Assembly (NCBI RefSeq): GCF_902158555.1
Contig: NZ_CABGGS010000001.1
Span: forward strand, 620,001-684,000
DNA length: 64,000 nt
Direction of reading: 5' to 3'
DNA from: Klebsiella spallanzanii
Lineage (GTDB): Bacteria > Pseudomonadota > Gammaproteobacteria > Enterobacterales > Enterobacteriaceae
In this document: piece by piece, positions 45,227-57,856 of the stretch
How the letters are laid out: every line of letters starts with the position of its first letter
Position numbering within the stretch: the first letter of the stretch is position 1
Translations under genes and position numbers: made by a program
Notes under the pieces: generated by a model
Databases searched by the model: none
Told to the model about the DNA's origin: nothing
The model's input: only the letters and a program-made list of their open reading frames with translations

Positions 45227-46626
45227 TGTCACTTCCATCACGCCTGCCTGCGATTTTGCAGGCGGTTATGCAGGGCCAGCCGCGCGCGCTGGCCGACAGC
45301 CACTATCCCCACTGGCACCATGCGCCGGTGACCGGGCTGATGAACGACCCCAACGGCTTTGTTGAATTTGCCGGACGCTATCACCTGTTCTATCAGTGGA
45401 ACCCGCTCGCCTGCGATCATAAATTCAAGTGCTGGGCGCACTGGAGTTCTGCCGATCTGCTGCACTGGCAGCATGAGCCGATCGCCCTGATGCCGGACGA
45501 AGAGTATGACCGCAACGGCTGCTACTCCGGCAGCGCGGTAGATAACCACGGAACCCTCACCCTGTGCTACACCGGCAACGTCAAATTTGATGATGGTAGC
45601 CGAACCGCCTGGCAGTGCCTGGCGACGGAAAACGCCGACGGCACGTTTACTAAGCTCGGCCCGGTATTACCGCTACCGGAGGACTACACCGGCCACGTGC
45701 GCGACCCGAAAGTCTGGCAGCATGAAGGCCGCTGGTACATGGTGCTGGGCGCGCAGGATCGGCAAAAGCGCGGCAAGGTGCTGCTGTTCAGCTCCGCAAA
45801 TCTCCGTGAGTGGACGAGCGAGGGCGAAATTGCCGGTTACGGCATCAATGGTCTGGACGACGCGGGCTATATGTGGGAGTGCCCGGACCTGTTCCCGCTC
45901 GGCGACCAGCATATTCTGATTTGCTGCCCGCAGGGCATCCCCCGCGAGGAAACGCGCTTTCTTAACACCTACCCGGCAGTGTGGATGAGCGGCGATTTCG
46001 ACTACGACCGCGCTGATTTCAAACACGGCGAACTGCACGAGCTGGACGCCGGATTCGAATTTTACGCGCCGCAAACCATGCAGACCAGCGATGGACGCCG
46101 TCTGCTGGTCGGCTGGATGGGCGTGCCGGACGGCGAAGAGATGCGCCAGCCGACGCTGGCTAACGGCTGGATCCATCAGATGACCTGCCTGCGCGAACTG
46201 GAGTTTGTCGACGGCAAGCTCTATCAGCGCCCGCTGCGCGAACTCACCGCCCTGCGCGGCGAAGCGCACGGCTGGCAGGACAGCCCTCTGCCGCTGGCGC
46301 CGATGGAAATCAGCCTCGAAACCGCAAGCGACGACGCGTTACGCATCGATTTCGGCGGCGCGTTGACGCTTGAGCGCGATGCCAGCGGGATCCTCCTGGC
46401 GCGACGCAGCCTCGCCAGCGACGAAACGCACTATCGCTACTGGCGCGGCGAGGTCCGCTCGCTGCGGATTTTTATCGACCAGTCGAGCGTGGAAATCTTC
46501 ATCAACGACGGCGAAGGCGTCATGAGCAGCCGCTACTTCCCGGTTTATCCGGCGCAGCTGATTTTCACGGGCAGCAAACCGGGCGCATTCTGTTACTGGT
46601 CGCTGCGGACATGCATGATAGAATAA
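45226..46626 (+). CDS. scrB: ScrB, sucrose-6-phosphate hydrolase (GH32)
   Basis: The 466-residue cytoplasmic invertase belongs to glycoside hydrolase family 32. The nucleophile Asp41 lies in LMNDPNGF, the transition-state Asp in HVRDPKVW, and the acid/base Glu in [10 protein letters not shown]-terminal beta-sandwich completes the fold. It splits sucrose-6-phosphate into glucose-6-phosphate and fructose; ScrK then phosphorylates the fructose. It overlaps scrA by one base, and its end lies 29 bp before scrR. Confidence 0.96.
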   Translation: MSLPSRLPAILQAVMQGQPRALADSHYPHWHHAPVTGLMNDPNGFVEFAGRYHLFYQWNPLACDHKFKCWAHWSSADLLHWQHEPIALMPDEEYDRNGCYSGSAVDNHGTLTLCYTGNVKFDDGSRTAWQCLATENADGTFTKLGPVLPLPEDYTGHVRDPKVWQHEGRWYMVLGAQDRQKRGKVLLFSSANLREWTSEGEIAGYGINGLDDAGYMWECPDLFPLGDQHILICCPQGIPREETRFLNTYPAVWMSGDFDYDRADFKHGELHELDAGFEFYAPQTMQTSDGRRLLVGWMGVPDGEEMRQPTLANGWIHQMTCLRELEFVDGKLYQRPLRELTALRGEAHGWQDSPLPLAPMEISLETASDDALRIDFGGALTLERDASGILLARRSLASDETHYRYWRGEVRSLRIFIDQSSVEIFINDGEGVMSSRYFPVYPAQLIFTGSKPGAFCYWSLRTCMIE

Positions 46627-46655
46627 GCGTTTTCTTTCAGACTCATTGCGTCGTA

Positions 46656-47660
46656 ATGAAAACCAAACGCGTAACCATTAAAGATATCGCCGAACTGGCG
46701 GGTGTTTCCAAAGCGACCGCCAGCCTGGTGCTGAACGGGCGTGGCAAGGAGTTGCGCGTGGCGCAGGAAACCCGAGAGCGCGTGCAGGCAATTGCCCGCG
46801 AGCAGCACTATCAGCCGAGCATTCACGCCCGCTCGCTGCGTGATAACCGCAGCCACACCATCGGGCTGGTGGTGCCGGAGATAACCAACCACGGCTTTGC
46901 GGTCTTTTCCCACGAGCTGGAGATGCTGTGCCGCGAGGCGGGCGTTCAGTTGCTTATCTCCTGTACCGACGAAAACCCCGGCCAGGAGAGCGTGGTAGTG
47001 AACAATATGATCGCCCGTCAGGTCGACGGGCTGATCGTCGCCTCCTGCATGCATAATGATGCCGATTATCTGAAGCTCAGCGAGCAGCTGCCGGTGGTGC
47101 TGTTTGACCGCCGTCCTAATGAAAGCGCGCTGCCGCTGGTGATGACCGATTCAATTACCCCGACGGCAGAGCTGATTTCCCGTATCGCGCCTTCGCATAG
47201 CGATGAGTTCTGGTTTTTAGGCGGTCAGCCTCGCCTGTCGCCATCACGCGACCGTCTGGCGGGATTCACTCAGGGCCTGGCCCAGGCGGGTATCGAACTG
47301 CGTCCGGAATGGGTGATCAACGGCAACTACCATCCCAGCTCCGGCTATGAGATGTTCGCCGCCCTCTGCGCGCGTCTCGGTCGGCCGCCAAAGGCGCTGT
47401 TTACCGCCGCCTGCGGGCTACTGGAAGGGGTACTGCGCTATATGAGCCAGCACCATTTGCTGGATTCCGATATTCATCTGGCGAGCTTCGACGATCACTA
47501 TCTCTACGATTCGCTGTCGCTGCGTATTGATACCGTGCAGCAGGACAACCGCCAGCTGGCCTGGCACTGCTACGACCTGATAAGCCAGCTGATTGACGGC
47601 AACACGCCAGAGCCGCTACAGCGCTACCTGCCCGCAACGCTGCAGTTTCGTCATCGTTGA
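46656..47660 (+). CDS. scrR: ScrR, LacI-family repressor of the sucrose regulon
   Basis: The 334-residue repressor has a LacI-type helix-turn-helix (about 6-26; [21 protein letters not shown]). The hinge follows with [20 protein letters not shown], then the effector domain. The ASLVLNG form of the recognition helix is typical of ScrR/CscR-like sucrose repressors. It binds the AAACCGGTTT-type operators before scrK and scrY. The start at 46656 gives the family length; a longer reading begins inside scrB. It ends 1 bp from the convergent antiterminator gene. Confidence 0.95.
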   Translation: MKTKRVTIKDIAELAGVSKATASLVLNGRGKELRVAQETRERVQAIAREQHYQPSIHARSLRDNRSHTIGLVVPEITNHGFAVFSHELEMLCREAGVQLLISCTDENPGQESVVVNNMIARQVDGLIVASCMHNDADYLKLSEQLPVVLFDRRPNESALPLVMTDSITPTAELISRIAPSHSDEFWFLGGQPRLSPSRDRLAGFTQGLAQAGIELRPEWVINGNYHPSSGYEMFAALCARLGRPPKALFTAACGLLEGVLRYMSQHHLLDSDIHLASFDDHYLYDSLSLRIDTVQQDNRQLAWHCYDLISQLIDGNTPEPLQRYLPATLQFRHR

Positions 47661-47661
47661 T

Positions 47662-48500
47662 TCACGCATCCAGCCCGCTGATTCGCACCAGGTGCACGGT
47701 GAGCCATAGCAGTTCGTTGCCGCCGAGGGTGATATCGAGCTGGGCTTTGACGTAATCGCGGATCAGAAGCGCGCAGCGGTAGGCTTCCGGATACTCCTTA
47801 ATCACCTGTACCAGCAGAAAACTGTCCCGCGCGCCGTCCAGCTCCCCCTCTTGCAAACGCTGGAGGAAGAACTGCATATGGACCAGAAAGCGCGAGTAGT
47901 TAATCGATTCGGTGTCTATCTGCTGCTTAAAGTGGTACTGCACAAGATTAAAAATATCCTTCAGCATTTTCACCGACTGCATGGTCTGCGCCACGTCGTC
48001 GCCCTCGCTCTGGCCGTTCACCAGATGAAATGCGATATTCCCGGCTTCCTCTTCCGGCAGCTCAATCCCGTACTGCTGGCGAATAATCGTCACCGCTTCG
48101 CTGGCGACGCGGAACTGCTGCGGATAAAAGCGCCTGACTTCCGGCAGCAGGCGGTTTTGAATGGCGATCCCTTTGCGACTGCGTTCAATAGCAAACGTCA
48201 GGTGGTCAGCGAGGGTAAAGAAAATCTGCTCGCGAACCTTACTGGCAAGCTGCATATTGGCGCGGGAAATAATCATCGCCGCCATTTCGATGACCTCATC
48301 CGGAATGGCGGAGAGCGCTTCAAGATAACCGCTGTGCGCGCCGAGCGTCTGGGTCACAAACAGCTTCTCTATCATCTGCGGGTCAATCTCATCCCCGGGT
48401 CGGCTGTTGAAGCCAATACCTTTCCCCATAACGATAACCTCCCTGTTATCATCATCCATGGAGAGCACCAGGCTATTATTGAGCACCTTCTGAACAATCA

Positions 48501-48501
<1 letters not shown>
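47662..48501 (-). CDS. BglG/LicT-family transcriptional antiterminator
   Basis: The 279-residue protein has an N-terminal co-antiterminator RNA-binding domain (about 1-56; VQKVLNNSLVLSMDDDNREVIVMGKGIGFN). Two PTS-regulation domains follow, with conserved His residues (PRD1: LADHLTFAIER; PRD2: HMQFFLQRL and LTVHLVRISGL). When the PTS permease is active, the protein binds a RAT element in the leader and stops formation of the overlapping terminator. That RAT-terminator pair is at 51821-51904. It is the last gene of the operon rather than the first as in E. coli bgl. Its ATG overlaps the glucosidase stop (TGATG). Confidence 0.93.
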
Positions 48502-51875
<3,374 letters not shown>

Positions 51876-51881
<6 letters not shown>

Positions 51882-51904
51882 GCCTGCTTTCGCAGTAGCA
51901 CGCC
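51876..51904 (-). promoter_or_regulatory. RAT element (antiterminator binding site)
   Basis: The 29-nt site reads, in part, CTACTGCGAAAGCAGGCAAG followed by ACC, matching the bgl-type RAT pattern (TTACTG, loop, CAGGCAAAACC) with one or two changes. Its 3' end forms part of the terminator stem at 51821-51881. Binding of the BglG-type protein would hold the RAT hairpin and permit read-through. Confidence 0.9.
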
Positions 51905-51930
51905 ATCATAAAAATGGGTTATTTCGGCGG

Positions 51931-51995
51931 ATTATCTAAGCGGCTTTGCTGTATTTCAATCACCAGCGGGTAAAAATGTGATCTCGATTGAGTAA
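51931..51995 (-). promoter_or_regulatory. Promoter and CRP site of the beta-glucoside operon
   Basis: On the minus strand, -35 TTGAAA (51959-51954) and -10 GATAAT (51936-51931) are separated by 17 bp. AAATGTGATCTCGA with a weaker second half (51974-51995) resembles a CRP site centred near -60.5 relative to a start near 51924, a class I position. CRP control is inferred from spacing and the strong half-site. Confidence 0.75.
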
Positions 51996-52010
51996 ATTCT
52001 TAAGTAAATA

Positions 52011-52940
52011 TCAACCAAGAGCCTGCTGACGCAGCCAGCTCTGCAATAGCTTAGCGTTTGGCGTCATATCGCTATCCTGACGTACGCAGAGGTAGTAATC
52101 CCGGCCATCATCTATCGCCGAATCGAAGATTTTCACCAGCTCGCCGCTCTTCAGATAGGGGGCGATCAGCGGCTCGCGCATCAGAGCGCAGCCCAGTCCA
52201 GCCTGTACGCCCGCCAGAGTCAGCAGGCCATCCTCAAATAATGGCCCCGTCGAGCGCGGTGGACGCTTTACCCCCTGCTGCACAAACCACTGGTTCCAGG
52301 TCGTGCGCTCCTCGTCGTGCAGCAGAGGCATCTGCAATAGCTGCTCCGGGGTATCAATATGCCCGTGCAGGCGCAAAAAGGCCTGGCTGCATACCGGCAC
52401 CATTCTGCCGGAGATCAGCTTTTCGCTCTGATAACCCACCCAGTGGCCGTTGCCAAAGCGGATCGACATATCGGAGGCGTCGCTAAGGTAGTTACGGTGG
52501 TTGGCGTAAACCACGTTGATTTCAGTGTTCGGATTGGCATGCACGAACGACGGCAGGCGGGGAATAAACCAGCCCATGCCAAACAGCGGGATCAGGCTGA
52601 TCGTCACCTGCTGGGTTTGCACCTGATCGACCAGATGCTCAGTGGCCTGGCGCAGCACGTTAAACGCCGCGCGGATCGAGCGATAATACTCCCGCCCCTG
52701 CTGGCTGAGGGTCAGCCGCCGCCCCTGGCGTTCGGTGAGCGGGATCTGCAAATAACCTTCCAGTACCTTCAGCTGATGGCTTACCGCCGAGGGTGAAATC
52801 GCCAGCTCCTGCGCCGCCAGGGTCACGCTGCCCAGCCGCGCAATCGCCTCAAAGGCGCGCACCGCCCGCAGCGGCGGATCGTTGGCTAAAGTGCTCTCCG
52901 ACCAGCTAACCGGCCCTTCCGATTGTTCTGTTTTTTTCAT
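52011..52940 (-). CDS. GcvA-like LysR-family transcriptional regulator
   Basis: The 309-residue regulator has a winged helix-turn-helix (about 24-82; LRAVRAFEAIARLGSVTLAA, SPSAVSHQLKVLE) and a LysR substrate domain (about 110-305). PLRAVRAFEA and the GRRLTLSQQGREYYRSIRAAF linker place it in the GcvA group, which often senses amino acids or related small molecules. It diverges from a seven-gene amino-acid-type import and hydrolysis operon across 171 bp and very likely controls it. The effector may be the imported compound. Confidence 0.9.
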   Translation of the reverse strand: MKKTEQSEGPVSWSESTLANDPPLRAVRAFEAIARLGSVTLAAQELAISPSAVSHQLKVLEGYLQIPLTERQGRRLTLSQQGREYYRSIRAAFNVLRQATEHLVDQVQTQQVTISLIPLFGMGWFIPRLPSFVHANPNTEINVVYANHRNYLSDASDMSIRFGNGHWVGYQSEKLISGRMVPVCSQAFLRLHGHIDTPEQLLQMPLLHDEERTTWNQWFVQQGVKRPPRSTGPLFEDGLLTLAGVQAGLGCALMREPLIAPYLKSGELVKIFDSAIDDGRDYYLCVRQDSDMTPNAKLLQSWLRQQALG

Positions 52941-53111
52941 ATGTTGATTTTCTTAGCGCATTTCCCGATCCGGCACATTCTTTAATTATATTTAAAATCA
53001 TAAAGATAGTTAACCACACTTTTATAATAAGAAAGAATATATGCGTATTTTACAATTTAATTCATTTGTTGGATGGTAGCTGTTATTTGAGCATCTTGTC
53101 GGAAGAATCAG
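52941..53111 (+). promoter_or_regulatory. Divergent promoter region of LysR gene and ABC/ATC operon
   Basis: The 171-bp AT-rich gap has a perfect -10 (TATAAT, 53023-53028) facing the operon but no recognisable -35 at the right distance, a pattern expected for a promoter that needs an activator such as LysR. I could not fix the LysR binding motif by eye. Confidence 0.5.
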
Positions 53112-54062
53112 TTGGACACACTCATACAACAAATTATCAACGGGGTCATGCTCGGCAGCATTTACGCCCTGATTGCGCTGGGCTACACCATGGTGTACGG
53201 CATCCTGCGCATTATTAACTTTGCCCACGGCGATATTCTGATGGTCGGCGCGCTGACCACGCTCTCCGGGATGAACGCGCTTAATGCCCACTTTCCCGGC
53301 CTGCCGCCGCTGGCGCAGCTGGGGCTAGCGCTGCTGCTGGCCATGGCGGTGTGCGCCCTGCTGGCGATGGCGGTCGAGCGTTTTGCCTACCGTCGCCTGC
53401 GCAACGCGCCGCGCCTGGCGCCGTTGATCTCCGGGATCGGCGTTTCAGTTCTGCTGCAAACCGTGGCGATGATCGTCTGGTCGCGCAATCCGCTGATGTT
53501 TCCGCAGATCCTGCCGATGGACCCGATCGCCGTGACCCACGGCAGCGAAGCGCATCCTCCGGCGATCGTGACCGTCACCGGCATGGTCACCGTCGCGCTG
53601 GCCCTGGCGGTCATGCTCGGCCTGTGGCTGCTGGTGGAGTACACCCGCTTAGGACGCGGCATGCGCGCTGTGGCGGAAAACCCACGTATTGCCACGCTGA
53701 TGGGCGTAAACCCCAACGCCATTATCGCCCTCACTTTCGCCATTGGCGGCGTATTCGCCGCGCTGGCCGGCGTGATGATGGCCAGCAACTACGGCAATGC
53801 CAGCTTCTCAATGGGGTTTCTGCCCGGCATTAAAGCCTTTACCGCCGCGGTGCTCGGCGGCATCGGTAATATTCGCGGCGCGATGATCGGCGGCCTGCTG
53901 CTGGGGCTTATCGAATCCCTCGGCGCGGGCTATCTCGGCGACCTGACCAACGGCGTTTTCGGCAGCAACTATCAGGATATCTTCGCCTTTATGGTGCTGA
54001 TTCTGGTGCTGGTTTTCCGCCCTGCCGGTTTACTCGGCGAACGCGTCGCGCATCGGGCCTAG
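53112..54062 (+). CDS. Branched-chain-type ABC importer, permease (LivH family)
   Basis: The 316-residue inner-membrane permease begins IINGVMLGSIYALIALGYTMVYGILRIINFAHGDI over residues 8-42, which is diagnostic for the LivH/UrtB family, and has about eight hydrophobic helices. AENPRIATLMGVNPNAIIAL is the ATPase-contact region. The start is TTG with GGAAG 6 nt upstream, and this gives the family's usual N-terminus. It is the first gene of the operon. The substrate is set by the binding protein and is not necessarily leucine. Confidence 0.92.
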   Translation: MDTLIQQIINGVMLGSIYALIALGYTMVYGILRIINFAHGDILMVGALTTLSGMNALNAHFPGLPPLAQLGLALLLAMAVCALLAMAVERFAYRRLRNAPRLAPLISGIGVSVLLQTVAMIVWSRNPLMFPQILPMDPIAVTHGSEAHPPAIVTVTGMVTVALALAVMLGLWLLVEYTRLGRGMRAVAENPRIATLMGVNPNAIIALTFAIGGVFAALAGVMMASNYGNASFSMGFLPGIKAFTAAVLGGIGNIRGAMIGGLLLGLIESLGAGYLGDLTNGVFGSNYQDIFAFMVLILVLVFRPAGLLGERVAHRA

Positions 54063-54071
54063 GAGATAACA

Positions 54072-55178
54072 ATGACAACAGCACAACTCGACACGCCCAT
54101 CGTCTCCCGCCGCTTCTGGTCCGGGATGACCCTGTTCGTCTGCGCGCTGCTGGTCGCGCCGATGGTCGCCAGCCAGCTTGGCGGCAACTACTGGGTACGG
54201 GTTATCGACTTCGCCCTGCTCTATATCATGCTGGCGCTGGGCCTGAATATCGTGGTCGGCTACACCGGCCTGCTGGATATGGGGTTTATCGCCTTCTATG
54301 CCGTCGGCGCTTATCTGGCGGCGCTGCTGGCCTCGCCGCACCTGCTGGATGTGTTCCCGATGTTAAATAGCTGGTTTCCGGACGGCCTGCACACCTCGTG
54401 GCTGGTGATTATTCCGCTTGCCGCGCTGGTGGCTGCGGGCTGCGGTATCGTGCTGGGCGCGCCGACGCTGAAGCTGCGCGGCGACTACCTGGCGATTGTC
54501 ACTCTTGGCTTCGGCGAAATTATCCGCATCCTGATGCGCAACCTCGACCGCCCGGTCAACATCACCAACGGCGCAAAAGGCATCTCCGGGGTTGATTCGC
54601 TGAATCTGTTCGGCCTCAAGTTTAGCGGCGTCTATCACTGGTTCGGTTTTAAAGTCCCGGCATTGTGGCTGTGGTACTACCTGCTGATGCTGGTCATCGT
54701 GGCGATTATTTTTGTCTGCCTGCGGCTACAGCATTCGCGCATTGGTCGCGCCTGGCACGCCATCCGCGAGGATGAAGACGTCGCCCGGGCGATGGGGATC
54801 AATCTGCGTAACTACAAGCTGCTGGCTTTCGCTATCGGTGCTTCTTTTGGCGGCGTGGCGGGCGCGCTGTTCGGCGCGTTTCAGGGCTTCGTTTCGCCAG
54901 AATCCTTCACGCTTCAGGAGTCGATTGCGGTGCTGGCGATGGTGGTACTGGGCGGGATGGGGCATATCCCCGGGGTGATCCTCGGCGCGGTGCTGCTGAC
55001 CGCGCTGCCGGAGCTGCTGCGTAGCCAGGCCGCGCCAGTACAGCAGACGCTGTTTGGCGAAGTACTGATTGACCCGGAAATATTGCGCCAGCTGTTTTAC
55101 GGCCTGGCGCTGGTTGGGGTGATGCTACTGCGTCCTCAGGGCATCTGGCCCGCACGTCATAAAGGAGCAAAAGCATGA
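54072..55178 (+). CDS. Branched-chain-type ABC importer, permease (LivM family)
   Basis: The 368-residue inner-membrane protein has about ten hydrophobic helices. It shows LLYIMLALGLNIVVGYTGLLDMGFIAFYAVGAYL near 50-85 and KLRGDYLAIVTLGFGEI near 138, hallmarks of LivM. AIREDEDVARAMGINL is the coupling helix for the ATPases. It starts 9 bp after the LivH-type gene and overlaps the next gene by 4 bp, so translation is coupled. Confidence 0.92.
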   Translation: MTTAQLDTPIVSRRFWSGMTLFVCALLVAPMVASQLGGNYWVRVIDFALLYIMLALGLNIVVGYTGLLDMGFIAFYAVGAYLAALLASPHLLDVFPMLNSWFPDGLHTSWLVIIPLAALVAAGCGIVLGAPTLKLRGDYLAIVTLGFGEIIRILMRNLDRPVNITNGAKGISGVDSLNLFGLKFSGVYHWFGFKVPALWLWYYLLMLVIVAIIFVCLRLQHSRIGRAWHAIREDEDVARAMGINLRNYKLLAFAIGASFGGVAGALFGAFQGFVSPESFTLQESIAVLAMVVLGGMGHIPGVILGAVLLTALPELLRSQAAPVQQTLFGEVLIDPEILRQLFYGLALVGVMLLRPQGIWPARHKGAKA

Positions 55179-55942
55179 GCCTGCTAAGCGTGCGCCATAT
55201 GACGAAACGCTTCGGCGGCCTGACGGCAGTCGACAACGTGTCGCTCACCATCAACGAGGGTGAAATCTACGGCTTGATCGGCCCCAACGGCGCGGGAAAA
55301 ACCACCTGTTTTAACCTGATAACGGGGCTTTATCCGGCGGACAGCGGCGAATTCGCTATCGGCGGGGAAGCCTATTTTCCGAAGAATATTGAGAAAGTCA
55401 CCGCCGCAGGCATCGCCCGCACCTTCCAGAACGTGCGGTTGTTTAACGAAATGTCGGTGCTGGAAAACGTGATGGTGGGCCGCCACGTGCGCACCCGCAA
55501 CGGTCTGTGGGCCGCGCTCTCCCGCCATAAACGCGCCCGTGCTGAAGAGGCGCAGACCCGCGAGCTGGCATGGCACTGGCTGGACTATACCGGCATCGCG
55601 CAGTTCGCCCACTATCGCGCCTGCGACCTCGCCTACGGCCACCAGCGGCGTCTGGAGATTGCCCGCGCGCTGGCTACCGACCCGCGCCTGTTGGCGCTGG
55701 ATGAACCGGCTGCCGGGATGAACGCCGCCGAGAAAATGGCCCTTGGCGAACTGCTGCTGCGCATTCGCGATGACGGCAAAACGCTGCTGATGATTGAGCA
55801 CGACGTCAAGCTGGTGATGGGGATCTGCGATCGCTTAATGGTGCTGGATTACGGCAAAACGTTAACCAGCGGCACGCCGGATACCGTACGCCGCGACCCG
55901 GCGGTGATCGCCGCCTGGCTGGGAGGCAATGTCCATGTCTGA
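55175..55942 (+). CDS. Branched-chain-type ABC importer, ATPase (LivG family)
   Basis: The 255-residue ATPase has Walker A GPNGAGKTT near 37 and the signature region LAYGHQRRLEIARALAT near 155. The classical LSGGQ is replaced by AYGHQ, as is usual in LivG. Walker B LLALDEPAAGMN lies near 175, with switch His in IEHDVKLVMGICDR. It powers import together with the LivF-type partner. It overlaps the downstream gene by 8 bp. Confidence 0.94.
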   Translation: MSLLSVRHMTKRFGGLTAVDNVSLTINEGEIYGLIGPNGAGKTTCFNLITGLYPADSGEFAIGGEAYFPKNIEKVTAAGIARTFQNVRLFNEMSVLENVMVGRHVRTRNGLWAALSRHKRARAEEAQTRELAWHWLDYTGIAQFAHYRACDLAYGHQRRLEIARALATDPRLLALDEPAAGMNAAEKMALGELLLRIRDDGKTLLMIEHDVKLVMGICDRLMVLDYGKTLTSGTPDTVRRDPAVIAAWLGGNVHV

Positions 55943-56654
55943 TTTATTAACCGTTAGCCAGTTGAGTGTTCATTACGGCGGCATCCAGGCGGTGCGCGAC
56001 GTCTCTTTCAGCGTGAGAGAGGGTGAGCAGACCACGCTGATTGGCGCCAACGGGGCGGGCAAAAGCTCCACCGTCCGCGCCATTACCGGGCTGGAACCCT
56101 TTCGCGGCGACATTCTGTTTAACGGTAAGCCGATCCGCAAACGTCGGGCCGAATCCCTGTTACGTGAAGGGCTGGTGATGGTGCCGGAAGGTCGCGGCAT
56201 CTTCGCGCGCATGACGGTGCTGGAAAACCTGCAAATGGGCGCGTGGCTACGTCGCGACGCGGCGGCGGTTAAACAGGAGATGCGCGCCATTTTCGAAAAC
56301 TTTCCGCGTCTTGGCGAACGTCAGCATCAGCTGGCGGGGCTGCTCTCCGGCGGCGAACAGCAGCTGCTGGCGCTCAACCGCGCCCTGCTCAGCCAGCCGC
56401 GTCTGCTGATCCTCGACGAACCCTCGATGGGCCTGGCGCCGCTAATGGTCGAAAACATTTTTCGCGTCATCGCCACCCTGCGCCAGCGCGGCGTCGCGCT
56501 GCTGCTGATTGAGCAGAACGCACGCCTGGCTCTTGAGGCCACCGACAGCGCCTGGGTGATGGACAGCGGCAGCATCGTCGAGCGCGGTCCGTCGCAGACG
56601 CTGCTGAACGATGACCGTATTGCACAAATTTATTTGGGCGAAATGCCCGTTTAA
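55935..56654 (+). CDS. Branched-chain-type ABC importer, ATPase (LivF family)
   Basis: The 239-residue ATPase has Walker A GANGAGKSS near 36, signature LSGGEQQLLALNRALL near 137, Walker B LLILDEPSMGLAPLMV near 158, and IEQNARLALEATD. The start at 55935 is chosen because GGGAGG lies 8 nt upstream; the ATG at 55929 would be too close to that site. It pairs with the LivG-type protein. The gene ends 27 bp before the binding-protein gene. Confidence 0.93.
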   Translation: MSDLLTVSQLSVHYGGIQAVRDVSFSVREGEQTTLIGANGAGKSSTVRAITGLEPFRGDILFNGKPIRKRRAESLLREGLVMVPEGRGIFARMTVLENLQMGAWLRRDAAAVKQEMRAIFENFPRLGERQHQLAGLLSGGEQQLLALNRALLSQPRLLILDEPSMGLAPLMVENIFRVIATLRQRGVALLLIEQNARLALEATDSAWVMDSGSIVERGPSQTLLNDDRIAQIYLGEMPV

Positions 56655-56681
56655 CACACCAACCAGCATCAGGGAAAAACA

Positions 56682-57839
56682 ATGAAAACAGTAAAAATCA
56701 GTGCGCTCAGCGCCGCTATTCTGCTCAGTGGTTTTGCCTCATCCGCCGCGTGGTCTGCGGCCAGCGAAACCGTCATTATCGGCCTGGCAGGCCCGCTGAC
56801 CGGCCCTTCCGCACGTATCGGCAAGGATCTGGAGAACGGTGCGCAACTGGCGATTGACGACATCAACAAGCAGCATCCGACCATCGGCGGCAAGGCGGTA
56901 ACCTTCAAGCTGCAATCGGAAGACGATCAGTCGGACCCACGCACCGCCGTCGCCGTCGCCCAGCGTCTGGTCGATAGCGGCGTCGCGGGCGTGGTCGGTC
57001 ACTGGAATACCGGCACCAGCATTCCTGCCGCGCGGGTTTACCACGATGCGGGTATCGCCCAGGTTGCGCCGGTCGCCACCGGGCACGCCTATACCAAACA
57101 GGGCTTCGATACCAGTTTTCGCGTGATGGGCCACGATGATGACGGCGGCCAGTTTGCCGGTCAGTACGCAGTGCAAACCCTGAAGGCCAAACGTATTGCG
57201 GTTATCGATGACCGTACCGCCTTCGGCCAGGGGCTGGCGGATGAGTTTATTAAGTCGCTGGAAGCGCAGGGAATCAAAATCGTTGACCGCCAGTACGTCG
57301 ATGACAAAACCGTCGATTTCAGCGCGGTGCTGACCGCGATCCGCAGCAAAAACGCCGACCTGATTTTCTTCGGCGGCGTCGATAGTCAGGCCGCTCCGCT
57401 GGCGCGCCGCATTAAACAGCTGGGCATGAACGCCACCCTGATGGGCGCGGGCGGCTTCGTTAGCCAGACCTTCCTCCAGTTGGCGCAGAAAGAGGGCGAC
57501 GGCGTGGTGGCGCTGGAGCCGGGGCTGCCGGTCGAACAGATGCCAGGCGGGAAAGCCTTCGAGCAGGCCTATCAGTCGCGCTATCACACCCATATCGAGC
57601 TGCATGCGCCGTTCGCCTATGACGCCACCCGCGTGCTGGTGGCGGCGATGGAAAAAGCCGACTCCGTCGACCCGGCCGACTATCTGCCCGCACTGCGCGC
57701 CATTAGCTATTCCGGGGTCACCGGACAAATCGCCTTTGATAAAGAGGGCAACCTGAAATCGCCAACCTTTACCGTCTACAAAGTCGTCGACGGAAAATGG
57801 CAGCCGCAAACCGTACTCGGCGGCGCACAAACGAAGTAA
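56682..57839 (+). CDS. Branched-chain-type ABC importer, binding protein (LivK family)
   Basis: The 385-residue periplasmic protein has a signal peptide (about 1-25, ending WSAAS) and a LivJ/LivK-type fold. It shows IGLAGPLTGPSARIGKDLENG near 31-51, VVGHWNTGTSIPAARVYHDAG near 104-124 and HAPFAYDATRVLVAAMEKAD in the C-terminal lobe. Its neighbours point to a thiazoline or N-carbamoyl amino acid as ligand rather than leucine. Its coding strand also carries a long open frame on the opposite strand, which is a GC-rich shadow. Confidence 0.9.
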   Translation: MKTVKISALSAAILLSGFASSAAWSAASETVIIGLAGPLTGPSARIGKDLENGAQLAIDDINKQHPTIGGKAVTFKLQSEDDQSDPRTAVAVAQRLVDSGVAGVVGHWNTGTSIPAARVYHDAGIAQVAPVATGHAYTKQGFDTSFRVMGHDDDGGQFAGQYAVQTLKAKRIAVIDDRTAFGQGLADEFIKSLEAQGIKIVDRQYVDDKTVDFSAVLTAIRSKNADLIFFGGVDSQAAPLARRIKQLGMNATLMGAGGFVSQTFLQLAQKEGDGVVALEPGLPVEQMPGGKAFEQAYQSRYHTHIELHAPFAYDATRVLVAAMEKADSVDPADYLPALRAISYSGVTGQIAFDKEGNLKSPTFTVYKVVDGKWQPQTVLGGAQTK

Positions 57840-57856
57840 CGCAGTGAGGCAATGTG

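Noticed and set aside
56739..57830. 363-codon open frame antisense to the LivK-type gene
   Set aside because: It is a GC-rich shadow of a clear binding-protein gene, with no recognisable domain.
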